In this document: positions 6,369 to 9,150 of the stretch, in pieces
How the letters are laid out: every line of letters begins with the position of its first letter
Numbering within the stretch: position 1 is the stretch's first letter
DNA from: Candidatus Poseidonia sp.
GTDB taxonomy: Archaea > Thermoplasmatota > Poseidoniia > Poseidoniales > Poseidoniaceae
Assembly (NCBI GenBank): GCA_023254365.1
Contig: JALRLQ010000062.1
Span: 1-9,150 of the forward strand
Reading direction: 5' to 3'
DNA: 9,150 bases
Notes under the pieces: generated by a model
Seen by the model: the letters and a program-made list of their open reading frames with translations, nothing else
What the model was told of the DNA's origin: nothing
Database searches by the model: none
Made by a program: the position numbers and the translations under genes

Positions 6369-7340
6369 TCACCGAATCAAATTGGAAACCGGGTCAGCGA
6401 TGGCACAGATGAGGTGTGTGGGCGACCAGATGCCGGTGAACATGGTCAAGACAAGAACGGCGAACACCCCGATGACGCCGAAGAACACGCTCTCGTTCCA
6501 ATCCTTGACCTTCAAACCGTCGAGAGGGCCAAAGGGCAACATGTTGAACAGACCGAGAATGAGGTTGAAGACGAGCCAGTACACGCCGGCGTTGAACACC
6601 ATCGCCTGCCAGACAAGAACGCCGTCGACGACATAGGTGCCTCGGAAACCGAGCATCCCGAATTGGTCGGTGGCCAAAGGAAGGTGCGCTCCTGACAAGC
6701 CGATGAGGAGGCCCCACAGCGGAATGCCGATGAGAAACAGGGCGAAATTGGTCAACGGCCCGGCCACCGCGATGTGTCCGTTTTGACGGCGTGTCACCAA
6801 GCCTGCGACCATCACGGCTCCTGGAGCCATGAACAAAAAGCCGATCAAAAAGGCGATGCCGATGCCCCACTGCAAGCCTTTCGGGTCGGCGCGGAACTCG
6901 GCCCAGCAGCCGTGACGTTTGGCAACGAGTTTGTGCCCGATTTCATGGAGCAAAAACGCAGGGCCGACACCCACCATCCAAACAGGCATGGACAGAAGGA
7001 GAAACACGAGCCAGGGTGAGAACCCCATGATCGAAATGCCGGAAATCCCACCAACCGCCATGAAGCCGAGGGCGAGGGTAAAGGCGCCCATCGCCAGTCG
7101 GAGATGTTGTTTCTCGACATCGCTGAAATGCCACAATTTGCCCGTGTGGTGTTTTGGTTTGGCCCACGTGTTGCCGCCAAGAAATTGAGCCATGGCATCT
7201 CCAAAGGCAGAAGACGTTTCGATGTGAATACCGCCTTTTTCATCCACGCGCTGATGAATGCGATGAATTCGAGGGTTTGAGCGTTGATTGCGGAACGGGT
7301 CGTCGTCCAAAATATCGGCACGGCGGTCCCGATTGCCCAT
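6369..7340 (-). CDS. Site-2-protease-like M50 membrane metalloprotease
   Basis: This is an intramembrane zinc protease of family M50, a group that cleaves membrane-bound regulators or signal-peptide remnants within the bilayer. From ATG 7340 it has 323 residues. A charged soluble N-terminus of about 78 residues precedes the membrane segments (about 82-128, 160-182, 190-216, 245-268 and 283-303). The zinc motif HEIGH is at 132-136 inside a hydrophobic region, and the third ligand lies in the family motif NxxPxxxLDG (N266, P269, L273, D274, G275). No PDZ or CBS domain is visible. The start is uncertain: the frame is open to 7526, and ATG 7445 would give 358 residues but would overlap the start of the divergent gene. 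At 7340, GGAGG lies only 2 bases from the ATG. The stop meets the M28 stop at TGATCA (6366-6371). The substrate is unknown. Confidence 0.85.
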   Translation of the reverse strand: MGNRDRRADILDDDPFRNQRSNPRIHRIHQRVDEKGGIHIETSSAFGDAMAQFLGGNTWAKPKHHTGKLWHFSDVEKQHLRLAMGAFTLALGFMAVGGISGISIMGFSPWLVFLLLSMPVWMVGVGPAFLLHEIGHKLVAKRHGCWAEFRADPKGLQWGIGIAFLIGFLFMAPGAVMVAGLVTRRQNGHIAVAGPLTNFALFLIGIPLWGLLIGLSGAHLPLATDQFGMLGFRGTYVVDGVLVWQAMVFNAGVYWLVFNLILGLFNMLPFGPLDGLKVKDWNESVFFGVIGVFAVLVLTMFTGIWSPTHLICAIADPVSNLIR

Positions 7341-7433
7341 GCCCTCCCCACGGCAGGGTTCACTTTGAATGCTCGTGTCCAAGACTTCTTGACCTCCGCA
7401 CCAATGCCACAACCGGTCTGCGATGTCAATGCC

Positions 7434-7437
7434 GAGG
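7434..7437 (+). promoter_or_regulatory. Shine-Dalgarno site of the zinc-ribbon gene
   Basis: GAGG lies 6 bases before ATG 7444. It favours that start over the in-frame ATGs at 7423 and 7429, and its position argues against the divergent protease starting at 7445. Confidence 0.5.
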
Positions 7438-7443
7438 AAAGCC

Positions 7444-8127
7444 ATGCAGGAGTTGGGCTTCCAGGCGTGTTGCTTGCGGTGCGATGCTCCAGATGATGCC
7501 GGTCTGCGACGTTGCAATGGATGCATACAGCACCATCGCTCAATCCGTGAAACCGTGGCCGCCTCGCCCCCCGACCATCCACTGTATCAACTGGCAAAGG
7601 AAATCATGGCCATGGCTGCGGCCCCGCATCGCCACGACCACGACGAGGTGCATGGAGATGCGTTGGTTGAACAACAACGGCTGGCAGCAGCATTGGTCGG
7701 CCCCGTTGCTCGTCGAACCGAAGAGGATGTAGCGCTCGTGTTTGAAGAACAGCGCGCGACGAAGAAAGCCAACGTGCTGCGCGATGTTGCCAACCAAAAC
7801 CCCTGGAGAGAACGCGCTCCTGAAGCGGAAGAGGCGAAGAAAATCAGCGAAGATACCTGGTTGAGTGGCGAGAGTGTTGACCCTGCCAATTATGGGTCGA
7901 GAACGGTCCCGAGCAAACCCATTCAGCAAGTGGACAGGAGTGACCGTCCCGGCGAAGACACGGCCTTGACAGACAGGGTTCACGCGTCTGCTGCTGAGGG
8001 CGGTGATGACGATGTTGCGGAGATTTTTCGTGAATTGGAATTCAAAGCGCGCCAACAACGCAGAGCCGATTTGAAATCGGCGCTGGACGATGTGAAAGAT
8101 TTGGTTGACGACGACCTTGATTTTTGA
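7444..8127 (+). CDS. Zinc-ribbon protein with charged C-terminal region, function unknown
   Basis: This is a cytoplasmic protein of 227 residues with no signal peptide or membrane helix. The N-terminus carries a four-cysteine zinc knuckle: C10-x2-C13 and C24-x2-C27 (CLRC, CNGC), followed by H30 and H31. A histidine and aspartate cluster (HRHDHDEVH, 62-70) could bind another metal ion. From about 75 the chain is rich in Glu, Lys, Arg and Gln and likely helical (75-135), with a probably disordered middle (138-188) and a helix (190-225) ending in an acidic tail (VDDDLDF). I recognise no family. Zinc ribbons of this shape often bind nucleic acid or protein partners, but that is only analogy. It diverges from the site-2 protease and ends with zero spacing against the alaX gene (TGATCA at 8125-8130). 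Confidence 0.75.
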   Translation: MQELGFQACCLRCDAPDDAGLRRCNGCIQHHRSIRETVAASPPDHPLYQLAKEIMAMAAAPHRHDHDEVHGDALVEQQRLAAALVGPVARRTEEDVALVFEEQRATKKANVLRDVANQNPWRERAPEAEEAKKISEDTWLSGESVDPANYGSRTVPSKPIQQVDRSDRPGEDTALTDRVHASAAEGGDDDVAEIFRELEFKARQQRRADLKSALDDVKDLVDDDLDF

Positions 8128-8889
8128 TCAGAGAACCTTGTCGATTTGGGAACGGGGTTGGCTTGGTGGTCCGAGTTGATAGCTGAACCGCTGTGTTCCT
8201 TTGCCTTTGGACTTCTTTCCGAGGAATTCGACATGCCCCAATTCTGCGATGTTGGTAACGTGCGTCCCGGCGCACGGGCACATGTCCACGCGCTCACCGA
8301 TTTGGATGATGCGAAGTTCGCGCACGCTGGCCGGTAACAAATCCATGTTGGTTCGATCTGCTGGCATGATGGCGTTGATGGCCTCGCGCGTCATGACGGC
8401 ATCGGTTACTGGCAAGGCTTGATCGATGTGATCGTTGACGTTTTCAAGAAGATTGGAGATCATCGTCTCGTCAAATGAAATGGGATTGAAATCGATGCGG
8501 GAACGGTCGGCGTGAATTTGGTTGCCAACGGTGCGAACGCCATCGAACATCTCGTACGCAAGTCCACTCACCAAGTGCTGAGCCGTGTGCATTCGCATGC
8601 GAGCATACCGGGTTTCCCAATCGATGGTCCCGCGTACTTCGTCACCTACTTCCAATTGATGTCCGGGGCCAGTGGTGTGTTCCACGTCACCTCGACCACG
8701 TACTTCCTCAACCGTGAGGGTGCCGTTTGGCCCCTCAAGTGTTCCCGTGTCCCAATGTTGCCCGCCCCCAAGTGGATAAAACAGCGTTCGGTCGAGAACG
8801 ACGCAGGATTCGCTTACGTGCGTGACGGTCGCGTCAAACCGATGATGGTAACCGTTTTCCAAGCTGTCAAGGTACAGCTTTCTGGTCAT
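8128..8889 (-). CDS. alaX: AlaX-type alanyl-tRNA editing protein
   Basis: This is a free-standing homologue of the alanyl-tRNA synthetase editing domain; the family hydrolyses tRNA(Ala) wrongly charged with serine or glycine, in the cytoplasm. It has 253 residues, close to the medium-length AlaX class and too short for a synthetase. The N-terminal barrel part contains FYPLGGGQ (37-44) with DTG following, and the editing site has its zinc set: H101 and H105 in HTAQH, C206 and H210 in CAGTH. C204 is an extra nearby cysteine. No catalytic aminoacylation domain is present. ATG 8889 is preceded by GTGAGG, with GAGG 7 bases away. It is the second gene of a minus-strand pair, 30 bases after the stop of the desaturase-like gene. 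The two have no obvious functional link. Confidence 0.92.
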   Translation of the reverse strand: MTRKLYLDSLENGYHHRFDATVTHVSESCVVLDRTLFYPLGGGQHWDTGTLEGPNGTLTVEEVRGRGDVEHTTGPGHQLEVGDEVRGTIDWETRYARMRMHTAQHLVSGLAYEMFDGVRTVGNQIHADRSRIDFNPISFDETMISNLLENVNDHIDQALPVTDAVMTREAINAIMPADRTNMDLLPASVRELRIIQIGERVDMCPCAGTHVTNIAELGHVEFLGKKSKGKGTQRFSYQLGPPSQPRSQIDKVL

Positions 8890-8896
8890 GCGAGGG

Positions 8897-8902
8897 CCTC
8901 AC
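8897..8902 (-). promoter_or_regulatory. Shine-Dalgarno site of alaX
   Basis: GTGAGG on the minus strand, with its GAGG core 7 bases before ATG 8889, supports that start and independent translation after the upstream stop at 8920. Confidence 0.5.
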
Positions 8903-8919
8903 GGTCGCTGTTGAAGAGA

Positions 8920-9150
8920 TTAACCGTGTTCTGGAGTCGGTGCGCCGTGTCCGAAATCTTCCAGTAGGCCGGCATGCTTTGCATCCGATCCGTCAATGAC
9001 AACGGCCGGTGTTTTCCATGCCACAGCAAGGGCGACGGTTGAGTCCCAGAGAGCTCTTACGAAACCGACTTCTTCGTATTCCCAACCCCGCTCCTCTGCA
9101 TATTCCTTGACGATGGGGGCAGCTTTGGGTAGGTTAAAGTGCGATAGTGC
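8920..9150 (-). CDS. C-terminal fragment, fatty-acid-desaturase-like (tentative)
   Basis: An open minus-strand frame enters from the right edge and ends at TAA (8922-8920), giving 76 residues without a start codon in the window. The segment HFNLPKAAPIVKEYAEERGW followed by EYEEVGF resembles the conserved tail of membrane fatty-acid desaturases, where the last histidine box (HHLFP) is followed by a stretch of the form NLPK..P.VKE.C...G..Y. The histidine boxes themselves would lie outside the window, so the match rests on the tail alone. A lineage-specific end (TPAVVIDGSD, ending PEHG) follows. It is co-directional with alaX, 30 bases upstream. An unrelated helical protein cannot be excluded. 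Confidence 0.5.
   Translation of the reverse strand, partial: ALSHFNLPKAAPIVKEYAEERGWEYEEVGFVRALWDSTVALAVAWKTPAVVIDGSDAKHAGLLEDFGHGAPTPEHG

Noticed and set aside
7446..7526. Upstream extension of the site-2 protease to 7526
   Set aside because: It is antisense to the zinc-ribbon cysteines of the divergent gene and has a composition unlike a protein start.
1..9150. Mobile elements, CRISPR arrays, defence systems or phage genes
   Set aside because: No transposase, integrase, nuclease, spaced repeats or terminal inverted repeats were seen; all recognised genes are metabolic, surface or housekeeping.

Overview
The window looks like a chromosomal fragment of a marine planktonic euryarchaeon, most likely Marine Group II (Candidatus Poseidoniales) or a close relative. 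This is inferred from gene content: secreted lipoproteins with an archaeal-style short lipobox leader and acidic mature part, M28 peptidases, an LVIVD-repeat protein, a SCO-type copper chaperone, a site-2 protease and an AlaX editing protein, with mid-to-high GC. No rRNA or other marker gene is present, so the assignment is moderate. I saw no mobile element, CRISPR array, tRNA or rRNA.

Layout. Bases 1-1003 (+) hold the C-terminal part of a secreted M28 aminopeptidase. After a 211-base gap with oligo-A runs (oligo-U on the minus transcript), a minus-strand operon runs from 3655 down to 1215: a membrane-anchored LVIVD-repeat beta-propeller, then a SCO1/SenC lipoprotein coupled to it by an 8-base gap. 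Divergent from it, with 48 bases between the preferred starts, is a type I membrane protein of unknown function (3704-4402, +). Next come a possible 37-residue minus-strand ORF (4403-4516) and a second, full-length M28 lipoprotein (4608-6368, +), paralogous to the first. An M50 site-2-protease-like membrane protein (6369-7340, -) converges on it. A zinc-ribbon protein (7444-8127, +) diverges from the protease and converges on an AlaX alanyl-tRNA editing protein (8128-8889, -). Upstream of alaX on the same strand is the C-terminal end of a fatty-acid-desaturase-like protein (8920-9150, -).

Functionally, most of the window (1-6368) deals with the cell surface: two exported zinc aminopeptidases fit a peptide-scavenging heterotroph, and the propeller plus SCO pair suggests an extracytoplasmic redox or copper protein with its own metal-delivery partner. 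Two convergent gene pairs meet with zero spacing at a shared TGATCA (TGA stop on each strand), and a third TGATCA ends the type I membrane protein gene, which is the main argument for the small ORF there. The most testable new idea is that the propeller is a copper protein matured by the adjacent SCO.
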